Part shown: positions 23,565-32,398 of the stretch, piece after piece
How positions within the stretch are numbered: position 1 is the stretch's first letter
Layout: every line of letters begins with the position of its first letter
DNA from: Streptomyces sp. NBC_00510
Lineage (GTDB): Bacteria; Actinomycetota; Actinomycetes; Streptomycetales; Streptomycetaceae
NCBI GenBank assembly: GCA_036013505.1
Contig: CP107851.1
Coordinates: forward strand, 6,780,501-6,844,500
Length of the DNA: 64,000 nucleotides
Reading direction: 5' to 3'
The notes under the pieces: model-generated
Database searches by the model: none
Seen by the model: only the letters and a program-made list of their open reading frames with translations
What the model was told of the DNA's origin: nothing
Made by a program: the position numbers and the translations under genes

Positions 23565-23594
23565 CGTCAGGGGCCCCCGCGGGGGCCCCTGACG
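23565..23594 (-). terminator. Terminator after lipA
   Basis: A perfect 30-base palindrome (CGTCAGGGGCCCCCG and its complement) about 50 bases beyond the lipA stop. The stem is almost pure G/C and should be very stable. Confidence 0.8.
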
Positions 23595-23642
23595 TGACGA
23601 ACCGCACGTTCCGGCGGTGATCCGCAGGTCACCGCAGCGTGA

Positions 23643-24617
23643 TCAGACCGCCTGTACGGCGACGACCTCGCCGCGCTCGCCGCGGCGCTCGACGGCCTGC
23701 TGGAAGAGCCGGCCGGCCCGGTACGAGGAGCGCACGAGCGGGCCCGACATGACACCGGCGAAGCCGATCTCCTCGGCCTCCTCCTTCAGCTCCACGAACT
23801 CCTGGGGCTTCACCCAGCGCTCCACCGGGTGGTGCCGCAGGCTCGGACGCAGGTACTGGGTGATGGTGATCAGCTCGCAGCCCGCGTCGTGCAGGTCCTG
23901 CAGCGCCTGGCTGACCTCGGCGCGCTCCTCGCCCATGCCGAGGATGAGGTTGGACTTGGTCACCAGGCCCGCCTCGCGGGCCTTGGTGATGACCTCCAGC
24001 GACCGCTCGTAGCGGAAGCCGGGGCGGATGCGCTTGAAGATCCGCGGCACGGTCTCCACGTTGTGGGCCAGCACCTCGGGACGGGCGCCGAAGACCTCGG
24101 CGAGCTGCTCGGGCACCGCGTTGAAGTCGGGGATCAGCAGCTCGACCTTGGTGCGGCCGTCGGCCCGGTCGGCGGTCATGGCGTGGATCTGCCGCACGGT
24201 CTCGGCGTACAGCCAGGCGCCGCCGTCCTCCAGGTCGTCGCGGGCGACGCCGGTGATCGTGGCGTAGTTCAGGTCCATGGTGACGACGGACTCGCCGACG
24301 CGGCGCGGCTCGTCACGGTCGAGGGCCTGCGGCTTGCCGGTGTCGATCTGGCAGAAGTCACAGCGCCGGGTGCACTGGTCGCCGCCGATGAGGAAGGTGG
24401 CCTCGCGGTCCTCCCAGCACTCGAAGATGTTGGGGCAGCCCGCCTCCTGGCACACCGTGTGCAGACCCTCGCGCTTCACCAGGCCGTGCAGCTCGGTGTA
24501 CGCGGGACCCATCTTGGCCCGGGTCTTGATCCACTCGGGCTTGCGCTCGATGGGGGTCTGGCTGTTGCGGACCTCCAGACGCAGCATCTTGCGGCCTTCA
24601 GGTGCGACAGCGGACAC
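23643..24617 (-). CDS. lipA: Lipoyl synthase
   Basis: 324 residues from GTG 24617. Radical-SAM enzyme that inserts two sulfurs into the octanoyl chain on lipoyl domains. Auxiliary cluster ligands Cys56, Cys61 and Cys67 (CQEAGCPNIFEC) and the SAM-cluster ligands Cys82, Cys86 and Cys89 (CTRRCDFC) are all present, as is the C-terminal RSSYRAG (~299-305) that supplies the serine ligand. It lies 39 bases downstream of lipB, forming a lipoate operon. Its substrates include the two lipoyl domains of the SucB protein encoded at 32.8 kb. Confidence 0.97.
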   Translation of the reverse strand: MSAVAPEGRKMLRLEVRNSQTPIERKPEWIKTRAKMGPAYTELHGLVKREGLHTVCQEAGCPNIFECWEDREATFLIGGDQCTRRCDFCQIDTGKPQALDRDEPRRVGESVVTMDLNYATITGVARDDLEDGGAWLYAETVRQIHAMTADRADGRTKVELLIPDFNAVPEQLAEVFGARPEVLAHNVETVPRIFKRIRPGFRYERSLEVITKAREAGLVTKSNLILGMGEERAEVSQALQDLHDAGCELITITQYLRPSLRHHPVERWVKPQEFVELKEEAEEIGFAGVMSGPLVRSSYRAGRLFQQAVERRGERGEVVAVQAV

Positions 24618-24656
24618 GTCCGACTCCCTCTCGCGGCTTCATTTCCTTGGTGAACA

Positions 24657-25463
24657 TCAGCGTACGCCTGTGGATTCCTGGACGGCCCGGGGGAGCGGCT
24701 CGGCCGACTCCAGGACCAGCCGCAGGTGCTTCTCGACCACCGGGAGGACCTCGGCGACGGTGACCTCGCGGCCGAGCTCGTTGCTGAGCGAGGCCACCCC
24801 GGCGTCCCGGATGCCGCACGGCACGATCCGGTCGAACCAGGTGTTGTCGGGGTTGCAGTTCATCGCGAAGCCGTGCATCGTCACGCCCTTCGCGACGCGG
24901 ATGCCGATGGCGGCGAGCTTGCGGTCCTCGCGGCGCTGGCCGGCGTTGGACGGGGCGTACTCGGGGCCCGAGAGGCGGGGGTCGAACTCCTCGTCCTGCA
25001 GCCGCGGGTCGAAGTCCAGGGTCAGCCCCGGGATCACCGGCGGCCGGTCCTCGATCGGGTCGCCCAGCACCCACACGCCGCTGCGGCCCTCCACCCGGGT
25101 GGTCTCCAGGCCGAACTCGGCGCACGCGTTGATCAGCGCCTCCTCCAGGCGGCGCACGTGCGCGACCACGTCCACCGGGCGCGGCAGCTTCAGGATGGGG
25201 TAGCCGACCAGCTGGCCCGGTCCGTGCCAGGTGATCTTGCCGCCGCGGTCGACGTCCACCACGGGGGTGCCGTCCAGCGGACGCTCGCTGTCCTCGGTGC
25301 GGCGGCCCGCGGTGTAGACCGGCGGGTGCTCCAGCAGCAGGCACGTGTCGGGGATCTCGTCGGCGAAGCGCGCGGCGTGCACGCGACGCTGCTCCTCCCA
25401 CGCCTCCAGGTACTCCACCGCGTCCTCGCCGAAGCCCAGGTGGACGAAGCGCAGGTCACTCAC
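24657..25463 (-). CDS. lipB: Lipoyl(octanoyl) transferase
   Basis: 268 residues from GTG 25463, with GGGAG six bases upstream. It transfers octanoate from acyl carrier protein to lipoyl domains. The catalytic pair is Lys182 (RKLAAIGIRV) and Cys216 (RIVPCGIRDAG); the substrate loop GGKITWHGPGQLVGYP is at 74-89. The protein is about 55 residues longer than E. coli LipB, mostly because of an insertion at ~136-180 (PIEDRPPVIPG to EYAPSNAGQRR). The insert is probably lineage-specific in actinobacteria. Promoters should lie in the 370-base gap upstream. Confidence 0.96.
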   Translation of the reverse strand: MSDLRFVHLGFGEDAVEYLEAWEEQRRVHAARFADEIPDTCLLLEHPPVYTAGRRTEDSERPLDGTPVVDVDRGGKITWHGPGQLVGYPILKLPRPVDVVAHVRRLEEALINACAEFGLETTRVEGRSGVWVLGDPIEDRPPVIPGLTLDFDPRLQDEEFDPRLSGPEYAPSNAGQRREDRKLAAIGIRVAKGVTMHGFAMNCNPDNTWFDRIVPCGIRDAGVASLSNELGREVTVAEVLPVVEKHLRLVLESAEPLPRAVQESTGVR

Positions 25464-25835
25464 GGCCGCTCCCTTTGTGGTCCTTTGCGGCGCTCCTCCA
25501 CGAGTCAAGAGCGCCTCAGCAACTGTACGTCCGGTGAGGTGGTGTCCTGCACGGGGCCGGGGGCTTAGCACCCGACGAAGGGCAAAGGAAGCGTTCTGCC
25601 GATATGTGGGTGCAGATTCACCCGATACGGCGAATGCGAGGCGCTCGGGTGGTGAGTGAGTCGATACAGAACGTTACATTCGCGCCGTTCTGCGGATGGC
25701 TCCGAGGGCCGCGGGCGGTGAACACCGCTCCGGACGCCCGCGGCGCCGCGCACCCGCGCAGCCGGACACCCGCAACTACACAACTCCGCACGCCCGCACG
25801 CCCGCACGCCCGGAAGGCAGGGGACCGCACCACTG
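25464..25835. other. Divergent intergenic region lipB / NsdA-like regulator
   Basis: About 370 bases with no coding-like frame. The middle (25600-25690) is relatively AT-rich and contains TTACATT and GATACAG stretches that could serve as -10 elements. Near 25786-25810 the octamer CCGCACGC is repeated three times in tandem; this looks like replication slippage, not a CRISPR or binding array. Confidence 0.5.
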
Positions 25836-27353
25836 ATGTCCGACCGTTCCTCGCAGCGCCCCCCGAACCGTCAACTGGCCGCTCTGATCGCCGAAGCCGG
25901 GTTCTCCAACGCCGGGCTCGCCCGTCGGGTGGACCAGCTCGGCATCGAACACGGTCTGGATCTGCGGTACGACAAGACCTCCGTCACCCGGTGGCTGCGC
26001 GGCCAGCAGCCCCGGGGCACGACGCCCGCACTCATCGCCGAGGTCTTCACCCGGCGGCTCGGCCGGCGGCTGTCCGCCCACGACCTCGGCCTCGACGCCG
26101 TCGCCCCGGTCTACGCGGGACTGGAGTACGCCTCCTCCCCGGAGGAGGCCGTGGAGATCATCTCCGGGCTGTGGCGGAAGGACACCGGGAACCAGGCCGA
26201 CCTCCGCAAGATCGCGTTCACCCCCGCGGGGCTGGTCGTCCCCAGCCGTGACTGGCTGATCGGCCGGGCGGACGACCGGGTGGGGCGCGGCCCCGAGCCG
26301 GGCACCGGCCCGGCCGGTCCCGGCCACGGCGGCGGTCCGGGGGCGGCGCGGCTGCCGGCGCAGCGCGCGGGGGGCGGGTTGCGCGGGGCGCCCGCACCGG
26401 TGGCGGTCGCCGCGCCCGCGGTCTTCGGGGGCACCGGTCAGCGGGTCGGCGTGGGGGACATCGCCGCCCTGCGCTCCGTCGGCGAGCTCTTCCGCACCCT
26501 CGACAACGCCTACGGCGGCGGCCACGCGCGGCAGGCCCTCGTCCGCTACCTGGAGCACGAGGCCGAACCCATGCTGCGCGGCACCTACGGGGAGACCATG
26601 GGACGCCGCCTCTTCGCGGCGGTCGCCGACCTCACCCGGCTCGCGGGGTGGACCTCGTACGACATCGGCGCGCACGGGCTCGCCCAGCGGTACTTCGTGC
26701 AGGCGCTGCGGCTCGCGCAGGCCGCCGGGGACCGGGTCTACGGGGGGTACGTCCTCGTCACGATGAGCCGCCAGGCGGTCTACCTCGGGCACGGCCGCGA
26801 GGCCGTCCAGCTCGCGCGGGTCGCCCAGCAGGGCGTCGCCGGCGGTGCCCCGCCGGTCGTGCAGGCGCTCTTCCACGCCGCGGAGGCACGCGGCCACGGG
26901 CTGCTCGGCGAGGTCCGTGCCTGCACGGCGGCACTGGTGCGGGCCGAACGCGCCCTGGAGGCGGTGAGGAACGGCGACGACGTCCCGTCCTGGGCGCGCT
27001 TCTTCGACGAGGCCCAGCTCGCTGACGAGTTCGGCCACTGCCACCGTGACCTCGGCCAGTACCGCGCGGCCTCGCAGCACGCCGAACGCTCGCTGCAACT
27101 GCGCGGCCACGCGTACGCGCGCAGCCGCGTCTTCTGCCGCACGGTACTGGCCGCCGCGCGCCTCGGTCTCGGCGAGGTCGACGCCGCCTGCGCCCTCGGC
27201 GCGGAGGCCATGCAGGCCGCGGTCGAGATGCGGTCGCTCCGCGCCGTCGAGTACGTCCGCGACTTCAGCCGCCGTCTCGAAACCCACCGCGACGCCGCCC
27301 CCGTCCGCGCCTTCCACGACCGCGCCGCCGCGCTGGGCGTCCCGGCGGGGTGA
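25836..27353 (+). CDS. NsdA-like regulator (HTH plus TPR-like repeats)
   Basis: 505 residues from ATG 25836. An N-terminal helix-turn-helix-like domain (RQLAALIAEAGFSNAGLARR and SVTRWLRGQQPRGTTPALIA, ~12-70) is followed by a Gly/Pro-rich low-complexity linker (~155-200) and a long helical region with TPR-like pairs (ARQALVRYLEHEAEPMLRG, GLAQRYFVQALRLAQAAGD, DLGQYRAASQHAERSLQLR). This layout matches Streptomyces regulators related to NsdA, which affect differentiation and antibiotic production. A ligand or target is not evident. No partner gene lies in the same direction. Confidence 0.75.
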   Translation: MSDRSSQRPPNRQLAALIAEAGFSNAGLARRVDQLGIEHGLDLRYDKTSVTRWLRGQQPRGTTPALIAEVFTRRLGRRLSAHDLGLDAVAPVYAGLEYASSPEEAVEIISGLWRKDTGNQADLRKIAFTPAGLVVPSRDWLIGRADDRVGRGPEPGTGPAGPGHGGGPGAARLPAQRAGGGLRGAPAPVAVAAPAVFGGTGQRVGVGDIAALRSVGELFRTLDNAYGGGHARQALVRYLEHEAEPMLRGTYGETMGRRLFAAVADLTRLAGWTSYDIGAHGLAQRYFVQALRLAQAAGDRVYGGYVLVTMSRQAVYLGHGREAVQLARVAQQGVAGGAPPVVQALFHAAEARGHGLLGEVRACTAALVRAERALEAVRNGDDVPSWARFFDEAQLADEFGHCHRDLGQYRAASQHAERSLQLRGHAYARSRVFCRTVLAAARLGLGEVDAACALGAEAMQAAVEMRSLRAVEYVRDFSRRLETHRDAAPVRAFHDRAAALGVPAG

Positions 27354-27395
27354 CACCGGTCGGCGGCGCGGGGATGCCGCCGGGTGCACGGGACC

Positions 27396-27630
27396 GCGCG
27401 GCGGCCGGAGGGCGGCGTACCCACGGGGGGCATGCTGCCGTCGGTTCACCCGGGCCCCACGGTCGTCGGGGTCCGGCCCCGACGGGTTCGCGCGGGCGCG
27501 TGGGGGGTCCGGCGGTCGCAGGGGGCCTGCTTACCGGCCTGGCGCGGTCCGTGGAGCGGCGGGGGGCTCCGCAGGCCCAGGTTGCCGGGCGCGCCGGACA
27601 GCGCGGCGGCCGGAGGACGGCGCACCCATG
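27396..27630 (+). repeat. Imperfect 30-bp direct repeat pair
   Basis: Copies at 27396-27425 and 27601-27630, both starting GCGCGGCGGCCGGAGG, differ at three positions (17, 23 and 29), all transitions. In one forward frame all three changes are synonymous (both read AAAGGRRTH). The first 15 bases also recur inside the FAD gene at 27991-28005. Confidence 0.5.
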
Positions 27631-27830
27631 TCGGATGGCCGCAGAGACCGGGCGGCCGCAGGGGGAGGCACGGGCCGCGCGGGGTGTCTCAGGTGGGAGC
27701 CCTCGGTCGCCGGGCCACCGATCCGGCAGCTACTCGACGGTGGCGAAGGGGACCGCGCCGGTGCGCGGCCGCCGTGTCGTTCCACCGAGGCTCCGCCCCG
27801 TCCGCGCGTCCACGACCGGCGGAGTGCCGC

Positions 27831-27860
27831 CTGCCCCGACGGGTTGGCGCCGGGGCAGGC
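27831..27860 (-). terminator. Terminator after the FAD oxidoreductase gene
   Basis: CCTGCCCCG (27831-27839) and CGGGGCAGG (27852-27860) form a 9-bp stem with a 12-base loop, about 65 bases beyond the stop. Confidence 0.5.
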
Positions 27861-27923
27861 CGGGCACGTCGGCACGGCTTCGGGCGGCGCAGGGTGTGCC
27901 GCCGCGCCGGCCCCCGGGCGGGG

Positions 27924-29210
27924 TCAGGCGGCCAGGGGTTCGGCGGGGGGCGCCGGGGGGAGGCCGACGTCGCGGAGGAGGCGCTGGGCCGCGCGGCGGC
28001 CGGAGAGCAGGGCGCCCTGGACGGTGCTGGTGTCCCGGTGGTCACCGCAGACGTAGAGGCCCTGCAGGATCCGCACCGGGCGGCGCAGGTCGTGCGGGGC
28101 CGTCATCGCGGGGAGCGCCTCGGCGTCGTGGTGGACGGCGAGCAGCTCCCACGCCGCCGTGGACGTGCCGTAGAGCTCCGCGAGGTGGGCCCGGACGGCG
28201 ATGTCGTCCGGGGCGGGGGCGGCGGCGCGGCCGAGCAGTACGGAGGTGACCAGGGCGCGGCCCACGGGGGCGCGGGAGGGGTCGACGAGGCTGGCCGGAA
28301 ACGTGTGGGAGACCGGTCCGCGCCGGTCCGCGTCCAGGACGAGCGCGGGCTGCTTCAGCGGTGCCGCGGGCGCGGCGTGGTGCAGGACGGTGACGCCGTG
28401 GAAGGCGGGGACCCGCAGTCCCGGCAGCAGTCCGGCCGCCGCGCGGGCCCCGGTGGCGACGACCACGGCCCGGCACGGGATCTCGTCCCCGCCCGCGGTG
28501 CGGACGCCGTTGGTGGCCGCGGCGACCGCCCGCACCCCGGTGCGGACCGTCCCCGGCGGCAGCGCGGCCGCCAGGGCCTGCGGCACCGTCACGGCGCCGC
28601 CCGCCGGCAGGCACGTACGGCCGAGGGCGAAGCCGCGCAGGACCAGGTCGGCGACCCGGCTGGACGTCGTGAGGTCCGGATCGCAGAGCAGCGCGGACAG
28701 CAGCGGCCGCAGGTACCCGTCGACCGTGCGGGGCGCGAAGCCGCGCGAGGCGAGGGCGGCGGCGGCCGTGGTCTCGGGGCGGTCCAGGAGGCGCTCGACG
28801 GGGGCGTCGGCCAGGCGGTTGAGGGCCGTCCGCAGCCGGGCCTTGTCCAGGGGCGAGCCGATGGGCGCCCGCGCGGCGGCGAGTGCGCCGCGCGGGTCGC
28901 CGACGCGGTAGCCGCGGCCGGCGGCCCGTACCAGGACGCCGGGGGAGAGCGGCCGCAGCTGCACGCCCCGCAGGACCGCGGTGCGGCGCAGCTCCGGGTA
29001 GGAGGTGCTGAGCAGTTGTGGACCCCGGTCGAGGAGGAAGCCGTCGACCTTCTCGGTCGCCATGCGGCCACCGACCCGGTCCTCGGCCTCCAGCACGGTG
29101 ACGGTGAGCCCCGCACCGGTGAGGTGATGTGCCGCGGAGAGCCCGGCGAGGCCGGCTCCGATCACGCACACGTCCGTAGGTGAACCCGTAGAGCGTGCTG
29201 TAGAGAGCAC
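27924..29210 (-). CDS. FAD-dependent oxidoreductase (amine oxidase/protoporphyrinogen oxidase-like)
   Basis: 428 residues from GTG 29210, with GGAGG six bases upstream; the frame opens eight codons earlier, but without a site. The FAD motif VCVIGAGLAGLSAAHHLTGA (~14-33) is followed by EAEDRVGGRMATEKVDGFLL. The C-terminal FAD-binding signature is GLYVCGDHRDTSTVQGALLS. This is the NAD(P)-binding/amine-oxidase superfamily that includes phytoene desaturase and protoporphyrinogen oxidase relatives. The substrate is unknown; no carotenoid or haem genes are adjacent. It is in the same direction as the TIGR01777 gene, 110 bases downstream of it. Confidence 0.85.
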   Translation of the reverse strand: MLSTARSTGSPTDVCVIGAGLAGLSAAHHLTGAGLTVTVLEAEDRVGGRMATEKVDGFLLDRGPQLLSTSYPELRRTAVLRGVQLRPLSPGVLVRAAGRGYRVGDPRGALAAARAPIGSPLDKARLRTALNRLADAPVERLLDRPETTAAAALASRGFAPRTVDGYLRPLLSALLCDPDLTTSSRVADLVLRGFALGRTCLPAGGAVTVPQALAAALPPGTVRTGVRAVAAATNGVRTAGGDEIPCRAVVVATGARAAAGLLPGLRVPAFHGVTVLHHAAPAAPLKQPALVLDADRRGPVSHTFPASLVDPSRAPVGRALVTSVLLGRAAAPAPDDIAVRAHLAELYGTSTAAWELLAVHHDAEALPAMTAPHDLRRPVRILQGLYVCGDHRDTSTVQGALLSGRRAAQRLLRDVGLPPAPPAEPLAA

Positions 29211-29319
29211 GATGCCCCTCCCCGAGGTCGGCACGTTTCCCCGCTCGCGTCAGCTGGCGCTGGAACCGTCATGCCCACTCGCGCGCCAACTGATGCCGGA
29301 AAACGGCTGTGGGTGGCAT

Positions 29320-30222
29320 TCAGTGCCTTTCTTCGGCCAGCGCGGCGCGGATCGCCTCGTCGATCCCGGGGTGGGCGTGGGTGAACCCGGAGTCGAGCAG
29401 CACCCGCGGCACCGCGCGGGTGCTGCCGAGGATCTCGGTGGCGAACTCCCCGACGACCGTGCGCAGTACGGGTCCGGGGACCGCGAACACCGTGGGCCGG
29501 CCCAGCACCCGTCCCATCGCCCGGGTCACCTCGGCGTTGGTCAGCGCTTCGGGCACGCACAGGTTGACCGGCCCGGAGACGGACTCGGTGTCGACGATGT
29601 GGCGCAGCGCCGCGATCTGGTCGTGCAGGGAGATGAAGCTCCAGTACTGGCGGCCGTCGCCGAGCCGGCCGCCCAGGCCCGCCTTGAAGAGCGGGAAGAG
29701 CCGGCCCCACGCCCCGCCCCTGCCGGAGACGACCAGGCCGGTGCGGGCGAACGCGGTCCGGACGCCGGCGTCGCGGGCCGGGCCGGCGGCGGCCTCCCAG
29801 TCGCGGCAGACGGAGGGGAGGAAACCGGTGCCCAGCGGGGCGCCCTCGTCGACCCGGCGGTCGCCGGTATCGCCGTACGCGCTGATGCCGGAGCCGCTGA
29901 CGAGCACCCGCGGCGGGGTGTCCAGGGAGGCGAGGGCCCGCGCGAGGGTGTCGGTGCCCCGCACGCGGCTTTCGCGGATGGTCCGCTTGTAGTCGTCCGT
30001 CCAGCGGTGGTCGCCGACCCCGGCGCCGGCGAGGTGGACGACGGCCTCCACGCCCGCGAGTCCCGCGGTGTCGACCGTGCCTCCCCGCGGGTCCCAGCGC
30101 ACCTCGTCCGGCCCGGACGGCTCGCGCCTGACGAGGCGTACGACCTCGTGCCGGTCGGAGCGCAGGGAGTGGACCAGGGCGGAGCCGATGAGGCCGGACG
30201 AGCCGGTGATGGCGATGCGCAT
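29320..30222 (-). CDS. TIGR01777-family epimerase/SDR protein
   Basis: 300 residues from ATG 30222. An extended-SDR Rossmann motif MRIAITGSSGLIGSALVHSL opens the protein. VVHLAGAGVGDHRWTDDYKR (~72-91) and a DUF1731-type C-terminus (VLLDSGFTHAHPGIDEAI) mark the TIGR01777 group, once linked to SulA-like cell-division inhibitors and YfcH. The catalytic activity is not established. It is divergent from a GNAT acetyltransferase gene, with only 50 bases between starts. Confidence 0.9.
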   Translation of the reverse strand: MRIAITGSSGLIGSALVHSLRSDRHEVVRLVRREPSGPDEVRWDPRGGTVDTAGLAGVEAVVHLAGAGVGDHRWTDDYKRTIRESRVRGTDTLARALASLDTPPRVLVSGSGISAYGDTGDRRVDEGAPLGTGFLPSVCRDWEAAAGPARDAGVRTAFARTGLVVSGRGGAWGRLFPLFKAGLGGRLGDGRQYWSFISLHDQIAALRHIVDTESVSGPVNLCVPEALTNAEVTRAMGRVLGRPTVFAVPGPVLRTVVGEFATEILGSTRAVPRVLLDSGFTHAHPGIDEAIRAALAEERH

Positions 30223-30272
30223 GGGGACATCGTCGCGCGGAACGGCCCCCGTGGTGTGGGAGGGTGACACGC

Positions 30273-30758
30273 ATGTCCGACCTCCGTGTGCGCCCGGCGT
30301 TGCTCTCCGACGACCCGGCGCTCGTCCGTCTGGAGCGGGCGACCTGGTCGACCCTGCACGCGGTGCGGCCGCCCCGGGAGGAGAACGAGGACTTCTTCAG
30401 CGAGCGCTGGGGCCCGGACGCGTTCCTGGTGGCGGAGGCCGACGGCCGCGTCGCCGGCTTCGTCGGGGTGGTGCCGCCGACGCCGCTGGCCTCCAACGCC
30501 CACGTGCGCCAGATCCAGGGCCTGGCGGTCGACACCTGGGCGCGGGGCCGCGGGGTGGGGCTGGAACTCGTCCTGGCGGCCGTGGCGGAGGCCCGCCGGC
30601 AGGGCGCGGTGCGGGTCACGCTGCGGGTGCTGGGCCACAACACCCCGGCCCGGCGGCTGTACGAGGCGGCCGGGTTCACCGTGGAGGGCGTCCTGCGGGG
30701 GGAGTTCCTGCTGGACGGCGTCTACGTGGACGACGTGTGCATGGGGCGCCGGGTCTGA
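30273..30758 (+). CDS. GNAT-family N-acetyltransferase
   Basis: 161 residues from ATG 30273 with GGAGGG eight bases upstream. Acetyl-CoA binding motif A is VRQIQGLAVDTWARGRGVGL (~77-96), with R/Q-x-x-G-x-G/A as RGRGVG. Motif B is NTPARRLYEAAGFTVEG (~124-140). The substrate may be an amine, peptide or ribosomal protein; nothing in the context decides it. Confidence 0.88.
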   Translation: MSDLRVRPALLSDDPALVRLERATWSTLHAVRPPREENEDFFSERWGPDAFLVAEADGRVAGFVGVVPPTPLASNAHVRQIQGLAVDTWARGRGVGLELVLAAVAEARRQGAVRVTLRVLGHNTPARRLYEAAGFTVEGVLRGEFLLDGVYVDDVCMGRRV

Positions 30759-30822
30759 CGGGTCACCCGGTACGGCCCTGCGGCGCGGAACGCCGGGCGT
30801 GCGGCCGGGCGCGCGGTCCGGC

Positions 30823-31338
30823 TCAGCCGAAGCGCTCCCAGAGCCGGGGGAATCGTTCCGCCACCGCGGCCGTGTTCTCGAAGTCGATGTAGACGCCCTC
30901 CGGCTCGGCGGGCTGCGGCGGCAGGTCCAGGTCCGGCAGCCGGACCCCGGTGAGCTGCTCGTACGCCTCGTCCGCCGCGTAGCCGAGGTCCTCCGCGTCG
31001 CCGTCGACCTCGGGGTCGAAGGAGTCGGTCATCTCCGCGAGGCTGTCGGGGTCGTGGACGGCCCCCTCGAAGACGTGCCGGCCCTGGCCGATGAGCCAGC
31101 ACCGGAAGAAGTCGAACGCGTCGTCGCCGGCGCCGCCCAGCATGAGGTCGGCGGCGCCCCACACGTCCCAGCGGTAGGCCCGGTTGAAACGGCTCTCGAA
31201 GTGCCGCGCGAAGTCGACGACGGACTCCGGGTCGAGCTGGGTCAGCCGTTCGACCAGGAGGTCGGCGTGCTCCTCCGGGTCGCCCCCCGCTGCCTCACGC
31301 GTGCTGTCGACGATCTCCCAGAACTCCGTCTCGTCCAT
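30823..31338 (-). CDS. DUF4240 protein
   Basis: 171 residues from ATG 31338, with GGAG five bases upstream. It begins MDETEFWEIVDSTREAAGGD and contains RFNRAYRWDVWGAADLMLGG (~50-69) and FDFFRCWLIGQGR (~76-88), the conserved features of DUF4240. It is acidic and soluble. Proteins of this domain are common in actinobacteria and often appear near polymorphic-toxin immunity-like genes, but there is no toxin here, and its role is unknown. Confidence 0.85.
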   Translation of the reverse strand: MDETEFWEIVDSTREAAGGDPEEHADLLVERLTQLDPESVVDFARHFESRFNRAYRWDVWGAADLMLGGAGDDAFDFFRCWLIGQGRHVFEGAVHDPDSLAEMTDSFDPEVDGDAEDLGYAADEAYEQLTGVRLPDLDLPPQPAEPEGVYIDFENTAAVAERFPRLWERFG

Positions 31339-31426
31339 CACCGCTCCAGCATCCTGGCTGCGGCCCTCCGACGCACGCGGAACACGGCAGACGCGGCCCC
31401 GTGTCGCGGGCCGCACCGCACGGCCC

Positions 31427-32398
31427 TCAGGCGTAGACGGCGGCCATGGCGCGGACCGCGTCGGCCAGCCGTTCGCGCAGGGCGGGCGGGCCGAGCACCT
31501 CGGCGTCGGGGCCGAGGGAGAGGAGTTGTTCGTAGGCGACGTCCTGGCTCTCGACGGGGAGCGTGACGGTCAGCCGCCCCCGTGCGTCCGGCGGCGCGGC
31601 GGCCGCGAGGGCCTCGCGGGCCGCCGTGCGGTCGGCGACGTACGGCAGACGGCGGGCGCCGTCGGGCGTCAGGCGCAGGACGACCTCGTCCCGGAGCACC
31701 GAGCGGGCGAACTCGGCGGCCCGGGCGTCCCAGAACGCGGGGAGGTCGAAGTCCGGGTCCCTGCTGAAACGATCCTCCGTCGGATCCGCCGCGGTGAACC
31801 GGTCCACCCGGTAGACCCGGACGTCCGCGCCGCAACGCGCCACCGCGTACCAGACGCCCCCCTTGAGCACGAGGCCGTACGGATCCAGCGCGCGCGCCAC
31901 CTCCATCTCCGCCTCCCCGCGCCGGTATCGGGCCCGCAGCCGCCGGTCCCCCCACACCGCCTCGGCGAGCGCCGGCAGCAGCCGCGGCGTCTGCGGTTCC
32001 TGCCACCAGCCCGGCGCGTCCAGGTGGAAGCGCTGCGCCGCCGAGCGCGGCGCGTCCCGCAGTTCGGGCAACAGGGCGGCCGAGACCTTCAGGCGGGCCG
32101 AGGAACCCGCGTCGTGCAGGCCCATGGCCCGCAGCGCGGCGGGCACCCCGGACAGGAAGAGCGCCTCGGCCTCCGCGCGGGCCAGCCCGGTCAGCCGGGT
32201 GCGGTAGCCGTCGACCAGCCGGTAGCCGCCGGCGCGTCCCCGCTCGGCGTAGACCGGCACCCCCGCCTCCGACAGGGCCAGCACGTCCCGGCCGACGGTG
32301 CGCTCGGACACCTCCAGGGCCTTGGCGAGTTCGGTGGCCGTCATCGACTCGCGGGACTGGAGCAGGAGGACGAGGTGGATCAGTCGTGCCGCACGCAT
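31427..32398 (-). CDS. YafY-type WYL-domain transcriptional regulator
   Basis: 323 residues from ATG 32398. N-terminal HTH_11 (RAARLIHLVLLLQSRESMTA then ELAKALEVSERTVGRDVLAL, 2-42), then a WYL domain with DPYGLVLKGGVWYAVARCGA and VYRVDRFTAADPTEDRF (~165-205), and a C-terminal WCX extension. These regulators bind ligands or nucleic acids through the WYL domain; the target is unknown. It is convergent or tandem with no obvious operon partner, and a hairpin cluster lies upstream of its start. Confidence 0.9.
   Translation of the reverse strand: MRAARLIHLVLLLQSRESMTATELAKALEVSERTVGRDVLALSEAGVPVYAERGRAGGYRLVDGYRTRLTGLARAEAEALFLSGVPAALRAMGLHDAGSSARLKVSAALLPELRDAPRSAAQRFHLDAPGWWQEPQTPRLLPALAEAVWGDRRLRARYRRGEAEMEVARALDPYGLVLKGGVWYAVARCGADVRVYRVDRFTAADPTEDRFSRDPDFDLPAFWDARAAEFARSVLRDEVVLRLTPDGARRLPYVADRTAAREALAAAAPPDARGRLTVTLPVESQDVAYEQLLSLGPDAEVLGPPALRERLADAVRAMAAVYA

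Larger units (their letters stand above)
27354..27923. other. Gene-free region downstream of the NsdA-like gene
   Basis: About 570 very GC-rich bases between two convergent genes. No frame has convincing coding character. It holds a near-repeat of 30 bases (27396-27425 and 27601-27630, 27 identical) and a terminator hairpin at 27831-27860. Parts of the reverse strand near 27530-27635 loosely resemble the C-terminal SGRRAA...PPAEP sequence of the adjacent FAD gene, so it may contain decayed duplicated material. Confidence 0.5.

Noticed and set aside
25786..25810. Three tandem octamers that resemble a repeat array
   Set aside because: Units of eight bases without spacers; not a CRISPR and most likely slippage.
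27384..29183. Forward frame of about 600 codons opposite the FAD oxidoreductase
   Set aside because: Arg/Gly-rich antisense of a gene with a clear FAD signature; not counted as coding.
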